6,140 nt of DNA from DATKCN01 sp035513175 (GCA_035513175.1 DATKCN010000075.1:1-6140); one strand, 5' to 3'. Shown: positions 1-5,148, counted from the first letter of the stretch. The notes: a model not told the origin generated them from the sequence alone. Numbers and translations: made by a program.

Positions 1-141
1 GCCGTGCTGTACATCCGCTTTCTACGCGGGCGCGGCTCGTTCGCGGCCCTGGAGCGGTGGCAGACGAACTACCTGCCGGTCTATGCCGTCTGGGCGGCTA
101 TCGTCGTGATCGTCTTTCCGCTGCTGTTCGGGTTCGACTGA
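1..141 (+). CDS. C-terminal end of an unidentified membrane protein (partial)
   Basis: The reading frame is open from base 1 and ends at TGA 139-141, giving the last 46 residues of a protein whose start lies outside the window. The visible part begins with a short basic stretch (residues 6-12, RFLRGRG), passes a polar segment with the motif ERWQTNYLP (residues 18-26), and ends in one clear hydrophobic helix of about 18 residues (VWAAIVVIVFPLLF, residues 30-43) followed by GFD. A last transmembrane helix with a very short tail fits an integral membrane protein. The codons are GC-rich at third positions, like the other genes here. I do not recognise the family and infer no function. No U-tract terminator is visible just after the stop. 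Confidence 0.7.
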   Translation, partial: AVLYIRFLRGRGSFAALERWQTNYLPVYAVWAAIVVIVFPLLFGFD

Positions 142-399
142 CGTCCGAGACCATCGCTGGAACCCATGAAGTGCAGGGCAAATCTTTCATCACCAAAAGT
201 GACACAGTTTTCGGCCCTCAATCCGTTCGGTGTATCAGACGGCAAGCTGCGCCACCGTCACGTCCCCGGATGCATGCGGGAGCGTCGCTCTCAGCAGCCT
301 GCCAACGTGATCATGACAGATACGACGCCAGGGTTGGTGTGTCGGATCATGCAGAATGACGTATCGTACGGCGCATGTGATGACGCGAAAAGGCGTCGT

Positions 400-524
400 G
401 TAGGGGCGCATCGAATGCGCCCTGCTGGGGGCTGACCACGCCCGATCGGCAGCCAGGCGTCAGGGCACTTTCGTGACAGCGATGGTGGTGCGGTGCCACC
501 CGGGCGCATTCGAGGCGCCCCTAC
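400..524. repeat. MITE/REP-like element with 23-bp terminal inverted repeats
   Basis: Bases 400-422 and the reverse complement of 502-524 match at 22 of 23 positions, so the 125-bp unit is bounded by near-perfect inverted repeats starting GTAGGGGCGC. Each arm is itself palindromic: GGGCGCA 404-410 pairs with TGCGCCC 416-422, and GGGCGC 502-507 pairs with GCGCCC 515-520. The 79-bp interior has another small stem (GGTGG 484-488 / CCACC 496-500) and no coding sequence. No target-site duplication is evident. Palindromes of this GTAGGGGCGCAT...GCGCCC type are, from memory, frequent as dispersed repeats in Chloroflexota genomes. A non-autonomous mobile element is an inference; a REP-type structural repeat is equally possible. 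Confidence 0.65.
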
Positions 525-533
525 GGCTTGACG

Positions 534-561
534 GTGACTCTCCGCGCCTTCTGAGAGTCGC
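534..561 (-). terminator. Hairpin 18 bp after the deacetylase stop, terminator candidate
   Basis: GACTCTC 536-542 pairs perfectly with GAGAGTC 553-559 around a 10-nt loop, and the stem can be extended by a T-G wobble (535/560) and a G-C pair (534/561). It lies just downstream of the minus-strand deacetylase stop at 580-582. There is no T-run on the minus strand after it, so it is not a textbook intrinsic terminator and may instead be a 3' end stabiliser. Confidence 0.4.
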
Positions 562-579
562 ATGCGGTGGACGCGTGGG

Positions 580-1431
580 TTATTGGGGCTCGGGCGGCGC
601 GGTCTCGGGCATGGGGTGGCGGGGGGTTCCTGGCTGACGGGCGACGTGGGCGGCTACCTCGTCGCAGCGGGCGAACCAGACGCCGTCGTGCTGACGGATG
701 TGGTCGAGCAGGCGTTCGAGGGCCAGGACGCGGGCCGGTCTGCCGCTGTAGCGCGGGTGGCAGACGAGCATGAACGAGCCGGTCAGCTGCCAGGCGGCGT
801 CGAACTCGTCGGTCCACAGGTCGATGACGTCGCGGGGATGCCGTATGACGCCGGGGTGGGCGAAGTAGACGGCGTCATCGAGGGTCCAGGTCCACGGCAG
901 CTCGACGAGCGTGGAGGCCGCGTCCGGGCCGGTCTGGAGCAGGTACGGGCAGTCGTCATCGGCCATCGAGCTGTCGTAGGCGTAGCCCGCGCCGCGCAGC
1001 AGCCCGAGGGTCGAGGGGGTCATCAGACCGCCGGGGGAGCGCCAGCCACGGGGCGGGGCGCCCAACACATCGGCGATGGCCGTGGTGGCGCGCTCGATGA
1101 GGTCCCGCTCGTCGCTGGCGGGCAGCGTATTCCAGCGCTCGTGCAGCCAGCCGTGGGCGGCGATCTCATGGCCGCGCGCGGCGATCTCCCGCAGCAGACC
1201 GGTGTACTTGCGCGCGTTCCAGCCCTCGACGAAGAAGGTGGCGGGCAGGCCGTGGCGCTCGAGCAGGTCCAGCACGCGCTCGATGCCGCGCCGGGGGGCG
1301 TAGACGCCGTCCGCCAGCGCGCCAAACGCGTGGCCGTAGCGCAGCAGGTCGAACGACTCGCCGAAGTTGTCGAAGGTGAGGGTCACGGCGCAGCGCGCGT
1401 CGCCGGGCCAGACAGGGCGCTCGTATGACAT
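580..1431 (-). CDS. Polysaccharide deacetylase-family (CE4/NodB fold) hydrolase
   Basis: This 283-residue protein has the NodB homology motifs in order: TFDNFGES (19-26, motif 1), PATFFVEG (63-70), RGHEIAAHGWLHE (86-98) with the metal-binding pair H93-x3-H97, GWRSPGG (129-135, motif 3), YDSSMADDDCPY (152-163) and FMLVCHPRYSGRP (220-232) with H225. The family hydrolyses C-N bonds with a divalent metal: peptidoglycan or chitin N-acetyl groups in some members, cyclic amides such as allantoin in PuuE-type members. There is no signal peptide or membrane segment, and HGxxHE is the form I associate with PuuE/HpPgdA-like cytoplasmic members, so a small-molecule substrate is more likely than cell wall. 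Position 22 is Asn where classical CE4 enzymes have a metal-binding Asp. The ATG at 1431 has a strong Shine-Dalgarno (AAGGAGG at 1446-1440, 8-nt spacing). It is divergent from the SDR gene. The tail after residue 265 is Pro-rich and probably disordered. The fold is confident; the substrate is unknown. Confidence 0.9.
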   Translation of the reverse strand: MSYERPVWPGDARCAVTLTFDNFGESFDLLRYGHAFGALADGVYAPRRGIERVLDLLERHGLPATFFVEGWNARKYTGLLREIAARGHEIAAHGWLHERWNTLPASDERDLIERATTAIADVLGAPPRGWRSPGGLMTPSTLGLLRGAGYAYDSSMADDDCPYLLQTGPDAASTLVELPWTWTLDDAVYFAHPGVIRHPRDVIDLWTDEFDAAWQLTGSFMLVCHPRYSGRPARVLALERLLDHIRQHDGVWFARCDEVAAHVARQPGTPRHPMPETAPPEPQ

Positions 1432-1503
1432 TGCGATTCCCTCCTTGCAGCTATGGCTCAGCCCGCTGGCGGCACGCGAGATGGGCCGTCATGGGCGCGG
1501 TGG

Positions 1504-1510
1504 TAGTCTA
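1504..1510. promoter_or_regulatory. Near-symmetric -10-like heptamer between the divergent genes
   Basis: The heptamer TAGTCTA reads as TAGTCT (TAnnnT) on the plus strand toward the SDR and as TAGACT on the minus strand toward the deacetylase, so it could serve as a shared -10 for both genes. It would give the minus gene a leader of roughly 65 nt. No convincing -35 box is present on either side. The plus-strand version sits 5 nt before a GTG at 1515, the spacing seen in leaderless transcripts. This is a weak call made from sequence shape alone. Confidence 0.25.
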
Positions 1511-1532
1511 GGGCGTGCGGGGCGGAGTGGCG

Positions 1533-1540
1533 AGAGGGGG
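1533..1540 (+). promoter_or_regulatory. Shine-Dalgarno-like site that favours the GTG start at 1545
   Basis: AGAGGGGG ends 4 nt before GTG 1545-1547; its AGAGG core is 7 nt away. The GTG codons at 1515 and 1527 lie in the same frame. The 1527 start has only a poorer GGGGCGGA upstream, and the 1515 start would need leaderless translation. Confidence 0.45.
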
Positions 1541-1544
1541 ACGC

Positions 1545-2333
1545 GTGCTGGCTTTCACGGGCGAGACGGTGCTGGTGACGGGCGCGGGGGCGGGCATCGG
1601 GTTTGGGATGGCACAGGCGTTCCACGAAGCTGGCGCGCGGGTGGCGATCGGCGACAACCGGCCGGCGGCGGTCGAGCGCGCGGCGTCGCGGCTGGACGAC
1701 CGGGAGCGGGTGTTTGCCGCGACGGTCGATGTGCGCGACGCGGCGTCGGTGGCTGCCTTCGTGGCGGGGGCGGAGGAGGCGCTGGGGCCGGTGACGGTCG
1801 CGGTGGCGAACGCGGGGATCTACCCGAACACGCCGGTGCTGGACATGTCGGTTGAGGAATGGGACCGGGTGATGGAGACGAACGTGCGCGGCGTCTTTCT
1901 TACCTGTCAGGCTGTGGCGCGGGGCATGGTCGCGCGTGGGACGCTGGGCCGGATCATCACGATCTCGTCCGGCGCGTACCAGAGCGGGCGGGTCGGGGCC
2001 GCGCACTACTGCGCCTCGAAGGCCGGGGTGGTGATGTTCACCAAGGTGCTGGCGCTGGAGCTGGCGAAGCACCGGATCAACGTGAATTGCATCGCGCCGG
2101 GGCTGGTCGAGGTGAACAGCGAGGTCTCGCCCATTTCGGAGGAGTATTTCAGGACGCTGGCAGCGGGGATTCCGCTGGGCCGGGTCGGGACGCCGCAGGA
2201 CATCGCCAACGCGGCCATGATGCTGGCGTCGCCCTACGCGGAGTTCATCACCGGCGAGGTGTTGATGGTCAACGGAGGCAGCTCGGCCGGGAGGGCGTTT
2301 CTGCCGTTGAGCACGCCGAGGCCGTCAGGCTGA
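1545..2333 (+). CDS. Short-chain dehydrogenase/reductase (classical SDR), probably NAD(H)-type
   Basis: This 262-residue protein shows every classical SDR landmark: TGAGAGIG (12-19, dinucleotide-binding TGxxxGxG), D37 at the end of strand beta-2, DV (62-63, adenine pocket), NAG (89-91), N113 in METNVRG, S142, Y155-CAS-K159, IAPG (183-186) and a C-terminal TGEVLMVNGGSS (236-247). N113, S142, Y155 and K159 form the catalytic tetrad, so the enzyme should be active. D37 usually selects NAD(H) over NADP(H). Length and motif spacing fit the FabG-like oxidoreductase group, which is too promiscuous for a substrate to be named. The start at GTG 1545 was chosen because it leaves 11 residues before the TG motif, the usual number, and has a Shine-Dalgarno-like AGAGGGGG; GTG 1515 or 1527 would add 10 or 6 Gly/Arg-rich residues. 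The tail after residue 248 (RAFLPLSTPRPSG) goes past the normal SDR end. Divergence from the deacetylase suggests, but does not prove, a common pathway. Confidence 0.93.
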   Translation: MLAFTGETVLVTGAGAGIGFGMAQAFHEAGARVAIGDNRPAAVERAASRLDDRERVFAATVDVRDAASVAAFVAGAEEALGPVTVAVANAGIYPNTPVLDMSVEEWDRVMETNVRGVFLTCQAVARGMVARGTLGRIITISSGAYQSGRVGAAHYCASKAGVVMFTKVLALELAKHRINVNCIAPGLVEVNSEVSPISEEYFRTLAAGIPLGRVGTPQDIANAAMMLASPYAEFITGEVLMVNGGSSAGRAFLPLSTPRPSG

Positions 2334-2493
2334 CCTGCCACGCCGGAGCCGTCACGACAGGCTGAATCGCTTCGAGCGCGCTGCGTGCGTCCACCGCCGA
2401 TGCGCTTCAGGCTACGGATTGTCCGGGCGTTGCGATGGCGGCGTGTGCGGAGTCCGGCGCATGGCTGGTGTGGAGAGCGCGGCGGCCGGCATG

Positions 2494-2517
2494 GGGGTTG
2501 GGCCGGCGGGCAACCCC
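2494..2517. terminator. 7-bp perfect GC hairpin, part of a tandem hairpin pair
   Basis: GGGGTTG 2494-2500 pairs with CAACCCC 2511-2517 around a 10-nt loop. It lies about 160 nt past the SDR stop and about 250 nt past the collagen-like stop, between converging genes. With no U-tract, it may be a Rho-independent-like pause, a 3' end stabiliser, or half of a repeat element. Confidence 0.35.
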
Positions 2518-2540
2518 GCGAACGGCGTGGCGGCCAACCG

Positions 2541-2564
2541 GGGGAGGCCACGCCGGGCCTCCCC
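2541..2564. terminator. 9-bp perfect GC hairpin, bidirectional terminator or repeat candidate
   Basis: GGGGAGGCC 2541-2549 pairs with GGCCTCCCC 2556-2564 around the 6-nt loop ACGCCG, the most stable hairpin in this spacer. It competes with an alternative 7-bp pairing (GGCGTGG 2524-2530 with CCACGCC 2548-2554). No T-run follows on either strand. Its position between convergent genes suits bidirectional termination; a dispersed REP-like origin is also possible. Confidence 0.4.
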
Positions 2565-2764
2565 TGCGCGCTCAGGGTGTTCCGCCACGTCCACGGCGAG
2601 ACCGTATACGGCAATTGCCCCTCAGGTCGGCAGCGTCATCGCCGATCCTGGCACCTGACCCTTCGTGTCGTCAGAAAAACACGAGCTCAGCCCCGGCGCG
2701 ACTCCCAGCGCTCCTGTTCCTGATGGGATTGAGACGCATAGGCACGCCCCTGCCCCGGGGTGAC

Positions 2765-4444
2765 TTATGCGCCGGTCGTCTGGCAGAGGGCGTAGACGGT
2801 CAGGGTGGCGCTGCTGCCTTCGCCGAGCTCCGTCCAGCGCTGGACGATGACGGTCCAGCGGGTGCTTGTCGACGGGTAGTTGCTCATGACGGCGTCGAAG
2901 TAGCCGTTGCTGAGGGACCAGCCGCCGCCAACGACGATCTCGCCTGCCAGGCACGATCGATGGACCGCAAGCCCGAGGGTGCCGGAGGTGCTGTCACCGG
3001 TTACTATCGCCGTTGCGGTGCGGATCGTGGTCGCAGGCGCGCCGCCGCCGCCAGTGTCGCCGTCTGCGCCCGCCGGTCCCTCGGGACCCTGTGCGCCTCG
3101 CGCGGCGAGCAGATCCCATTGCTGCGATGCGTCTCCAGGGACGCCCGTGTTGTCGTCGACGAGCGAGATCCAGGCGTCGCCGTCGTGGTGGACGGCGTCA
3201 TCGGCGCCATACGGATAGTGTGGGTTTTCGGGGGCATCGTTCCAGTCGCCACGCCACATCAGCCCGCGCGGTCCGGGCGCGCCATCCTGTCCGGGCGCGC
3301 CGTCGTTGCCGTCCGCTCCATCGCTGCCGTCCGCGCCGCTAGAGCCCCGCGCGGCCAACAGCTGCCAGCCGTCGCTGACTCCTGGACGGTCGTCGGGGCC
3401 GGTCAAGCCATCATCGACCGCGATGTAAGCGCTGCCCTCGTGTCCGACCGCGTCGTGCTCGGAGTAAGCCGCGTTCTCGTCCCACAGTCCGCGCCAGATC
3501 AGGCCGGGCGTTCCTGGCTCACCGTCATCGCCGGGCGCGCCGTTGCTGCCGTGCGCTCCATCGGAGCCCCGCGCGGCGAGCAGTTGCCAGCCGTCGCTGA
3601 CTCCCGGCAGATCGTCCGGGCCGGTGAGGTCGTTCGCGACCGCGATGAAGGCGCTGCCCTCGTGACTGACGGCGTCGCGCTCGACGTAGATTGCGCTTTC
3701 GTCCCAGGGACCGCGCCAGATCAGCCCGGGCGGACCGGGATCGCCGTCATTGCCGGGCGCGCCATCCAGCCCAGGCTGGCCGGGGCTGCCATCGAGGCCG
3801 GGTTGCCCGGGGCTTCCGTCCTGTCCCGGCTGGCCGTCGACGCCGTTCTGTCCGGGTTGCCCGTCCGTTCCGTCCGCGCCGTCGGCTCCGTCCGCGCCCT
3901 TCTCCGCCAGCAGGCTCCATGAGAGGGCTCCTTCGTCGACGCCCGGCTCGTCATCGTTGTCGTTGACGAGGGAGATCCAGGCTCGCCCGCCGTGCTGGGC
4001 CGCGTCATCGATCGCGTAGGTTTCGTCCGGCGACCAGGCGCCGCGCCAGCTGAGCCCCTTTGGCCCGGGAGCGCCCGGCGCCCCGTCGAGGCCCGGCTGT
4101 CCGGGGGCTCCGTCAGTTCCTGGCTGGCCTGGCTGGCCGTCCTCGCCATCGAGACCGTCCTCGCCATTGATGCCGGGGAGACCCTGAGGACCGGGCGGCC
4201 CCTGCTGGCTCCACGACACGGCCGCGCCCCGGCCGCAATTCGGCGGGCTGCCACTGGCGCTGACCTGTGACAGGGTGCCCGCGTAGAGGCAGGCGTGGTA
4301 GGTCGTGCTGTTCGCGTTCTGTGCCCGCGCGAGTAACGCCGAGCCGGCGAGGAGCACGGTCATGGCTATCAAAGCAGGGACAACGAACTTCGCGGTGCGC
4401 AAGACATCCCCCTCGCCACGTGCGACGCCTTTCGCGTCAGCCAT
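2765..4444 (-). CDS. Secreted collagen-like protein with alternating Gly-X-Y blocks and WRG-type (CBM5/12-like) modules
   Basis: This 559-residue protein is built in regular blocks. A signal peptide has its hydrophobic core at 20-39 and probable cleavage after ARA (39-41). An N-domain (42-81) has C52 and C70 and leads via SWSQQ into collagen. Gly-X-Y blocks lie at 82-130 (16 triplets), 183-240 (19), 293-314 (7), 367-394 (9) and 450-465 (5). Between them are four modules at 131-183, 241-293, 315-367 and 395-450 of the pattern WRGxW...Y...DAV.H.G.A(W/Y/F)I...PG....W.LLA.(K/R)G. This resembles CBM5/12 carbohydrate-binding repeats and phage tail-fibre spacers. The C-domain (466-559, C498 and C554, VVGGGWS, SNYPSTSTRWTV) looks beta-rich. 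There is no LPXTG or C-terminal helix, so it is probably secreted or non-covalently surface-held, and presumably trimeric. The ATG at 4444 lies about 20 nt after the predicted transcription start. TTG 4402, with a better Shine-Dalgarno and a more typical signal peptide (MRTAKFVVPAL...), is a real alternative. ATG 4543 lies upstream of the promoter and is rejected. Biological role unknown. Confidence 0.88.
   Translation of the reverse strand: MADAKGVARGEGDVLRTAKFVVPALIAMTVLLAGSALLARAQNANSTTYHACLYAGTLSQVSASGSPPNCGRGAAVSWSQQGPPGPQGLPGINGEDGLDGEDGQPGQPGTDGAPGQPGLDGAPGAPGPKGLSWRGAWSPDETYAIDDAAQHGGRAWISLVNDNDDEPGVDEGALSWSLLAEKGADGADGADGTDGQPGQNGVDGQPGQDGSPGQPGLDGSPGQPGLDGAPGNDGDPGPPGLIWRGPWDESAIYVERDAVSHEGSAFIAVANDLTGPDDLPGVSDGWQLLAARGSDGAHGSNGAPGDDGEPGTPGLIWRGLWDENAAYSEHDAVGHEGSAYIAVDDGLTGPDDRPGVSDGWQLLAARGSSGADGSDGADGNDGAPGQDGAPGPRGLMWRGDWNDAPENPHYPYGADDAVHHDGDAWISLVDDNTGVPGDASQQWDLLAARGAQGPEGPAGADGDTGGGGAPATTIRTATAIVTGDSTSGTLGLAVHRSCLAGEIVVGGGWSLSNGYFDAVMSNYPSTSTRWTVIVQRWTELGEGSSATLTVYALCQTTGA
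3344..3724 (-). repeat. Tandem internal duplication, 222-bp period, in the collagen-like gene
   Basis: Modules 2 (3566-3724) and 3 (3344-3502) with the collagen block between them repeat with a period of 222 bp (74 residues). The module proteins match at 42 of 53 residues, and the DNA shares long identical patches, for example around 3363-3376 and 3585-3598. Modules 1 and 4 are much more diverged from them and from each other. The pattern indicates a fairly recent in-gene duplication of one module plus collagen unit. Confidence 0.8.
4408..4414 (-). promoter_or_regulatory. Shine-Dalgarno candidate for an alternative TTG start of the collagen-like gene
   Basis: On the minus strand GAGGGGG lies 5 nt before TTG 4402-4400. 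Starting there gives a compact signal peptide with an RTAK n-region, whereas the ATG at 4444 adds 14 residues including three acidic ones and has only a weak GGAAG about 9 nt upstream. This site leaves the choice between the two starts open. Confidence 0.4.
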
Positions 4445-4470
4445 ATGCAGAGGCTTCCAATTGCGGCCGC

Positions 4471-4498
4471 ATTGTAAAGCGCAAGTCGTGATCGTCAA
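4471..4498 (-). promoter_or_regulatory. Sigma70-type promoter of the collagen-like gene
   Basis: Read on the minus strand, TTGACG (4498-4493) and TACAAT (4476-4471) are separated by 16 nt. Both boxes differ from consensus at one position, an unusually good match in such GC-rich DNA. Transcription should begin near 4464, giving a leader of about 20 nt to ATG 4444 or about 62 nt to TTG 4402. Confidence 0.7.
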
Positions 4499-4722
4499 GG
4501 CCTGTATGAGATTTCGCGGCAATGACGCAGTTGACGCAAGCATCCCGCAGCTACAGCCGCGTTGCGGATGGTAGGGATATTCCGCCTGCGTGACTTCCAG
4601 CCGATTTTGTGGAGTAGTGGCAGGTCATCAGTTCTCGACCGCGCTTCGCTGTCGATGGCGTGAAACCGGTGATGGACATCGACCCGGGTCGGCCAGGCGG
4701 CATCAGGAGACGGGCTCTCATG

Positions 4723-4855
4723 CGTTCCGCGGAGTGCAGCCCTTCGCCTTCGCTCAGGACAGGCTCCGCGGAACGTAGTCGAAGGACCTGCTCCGCTGCT
4801 GACAACCTGGCATCAAGTAGGTCCTTCGACTCCACTTCGTTGCGCTCAGGATGAC
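4723..4855. repeat. Nested inverted repeat of the dispersed CCTGAGCG...GTCGAAGGA type
   Basis: Two sets of inverted repeats overlap here. CGTTCCGCGGAG 4723-4734 is perfectly complementary to CTCCGCGGAACG 4764-4775, and 4778-4792 matches the reverse complement of 4816-4830 at 14 of 15 positions, sharing GTCGAAGGACCT. On the minus strand the right end reads TGTCATCCTGAGCGC and runs on to GTGGAGTCGAAGGACC. This is the kind of dispersed repeat whose translation produces the 'CHPERNEVESKD' peptide often mis-annotated as protein in Chloroflexota. A similar GGGATGACA ending occurs near 4904-4912. It may be a REP/MITE-type element; copy number cannot be seen here. Confidence 0.65.
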
Positions 4856-4991
4856 AGGAAAAAGGGGTGCACTCGGTGACAAGATCACCATGGCGGACTA
4901 CTCGGGATGACAACCTCTCTGCAAGCCGCTGTAGCGTCCCGGCAGAGCGCGCTTAGTTTCCTAACCGATTGGCGACATTTCAAATTGCCCC

Positions 4992-5020
4992 TTGCCAAAC
5001 AGTCAATATGTCTGTACGCT
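4992..5020 (+). promoter_or_regulatory. Probable promoter of the SH3-NlpC/P60 gene
   Basis: TTGCCA 4992-4997 and TACGCT 5015-5020 are spaced by 17 nt and lie in a locally less GC-rich tract. Transcription would start near 5027, inside the palindrome that follows, giving a leader of about 120 nt. The -10 is imperfect, so confidence is moderate. Confidence 0.5.
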
Positions 5021-5032
5021 GTGTACGTACAC
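5021..5032. promoter_or_regulatory. Perfect 12-bp palindrome near the predicted start site, operator candidate
   Basis: GTGTACGTACAC is fully self-complementary and lies just downstream of the predicted -10 box. A further TGTAC copy occurs at 5013-5017. A palindrome in this place is typical of a repressor operator. No regulator gene is visible in the window, so the binding protein is unknown. Confidence 0.45.
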
Positions 5033-5148
5033 TGCCACGTCGCCGGACGACGGTGATTTGCAGACGCGTGATCGGGGCCGCACGACCGCCTTGTCGGGGG
5101 CGGGAGAGGCCGTGACCGGTCGGGCGAACACAGAGGGGCATTTCCCAC

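Larger units (their letters stand above)
142..579. other. Gene-free stretch with a repeat element and a terminal hairpin
   Basis: This 438-bp stretch lies between the membrane-protein stop and the tail of the minus-strand deacetylase. Open frames here are short, overlap on both strands and have atypical composition with runs of Arg, Ser and Cys, so I call none of them a gene. It contains a small hairpin at 382-397 (GACGC / GCGTC), the inverted-repeat element at 400-524, and the hairpin at 534-561 beyond the deacetylase stop. The part from 142 to 381 is less GC-rich than the genes, and I see nothing identifiable in it. Confidence 0.6.
2334..2764. other. Convergent intergenic spacer rich in GC hairpins
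   Basis: This 431-bp spacer lies between the 3' ends of the plus-strand SDR and the minus-strand collagen-like gene. It holds two strong hairpins (2494-2517 and 2541-2564) and a weaker one at 2663-2684 (TCGTGT / ACACGA, 10-nt loop) with a TTTTT run inside its loop on the minus strand. I see no credible gene: frames here are short or are extensions of an antisense frame. The spacing suits 3' ends of both neighbours, but no classic stem plus U-tract terminator is present. Confidence 0.55.
4445..5148. other. Divergent intergenic region with two promoters and a nested repeat
   Basis: This 704-bp region separates two exported-protein genes transcribed away from each other. It contains the collagen-like promoter (4471-4498), a largely featureless part 4500-4720 with a 12-bp palindrome CGACCCGGGTCG at 4680-4691, the nested inverted repeat 4723-4855, a less GC-rich tract 4856-4990, and the promoter and palindrome of the NlpC/P60 gene (4992-5032) followed by a leader of about 120 nt. 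A small stem in that leader (CGTCG / CGACG near 5038-5052) is the only structure I noticed there. No gene is credible. Confidence 0.6.

Noticed and set aside
166..435. Possible small gene in the left intergenic stretch
   Set aside because: No Shine-Dalgarno, atypical composition, and it runs into the inverted repeat at 400.
562..1428. A 288-codon plus-strand frame opposite the deacetylase
   Set aside because: It is a shadow of the deacetylase, which carries ordered NodB motifs and a strong Shine-Dalgarno; the plus-strand product has no recognisable feature.
2435..3922. A 495-codon open frame on the plus strand opposite the collagen-like gene
   Set aside because: It is antisense to a protein with clear domain repeats and a signal peptide. 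Its own translation is Ala/Val/Arg-rich with no recognisable domain, and it exists because Gly-X-Y codons rarely give stops on the other strand.
3050..4201. Repeated short units that might suggest a CRISPR array
   Set aside because: The periodicity is that of Gly-X-Y codons and protein modules in one open frame; there are no constant direct repeats with unique spacers.
4445..4543. Extension of the collagen-like protein to ATG 4543
   Set aside because: It would place the start upstream of the TTGACG-N16-TACAAT promoter and put 33 non-signal residues before the signal peptide.
4551..4913. A 120-codon minus-strand frame containing CHPERNEVESKDL
   Set aside because: This peptide is the translation of the dispersed inverted repeat at 4723-4855, a well-known kind of false protein.
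5033..5148. Leader of the NlpC/P60 gene as a c-di-AMP (ydaO-type) riboswitch
   Set aside because: Such riboswitches often precede wall-hydrolase genes, but I see none of the conserved sequence blocks, only a small 5-bp stem.
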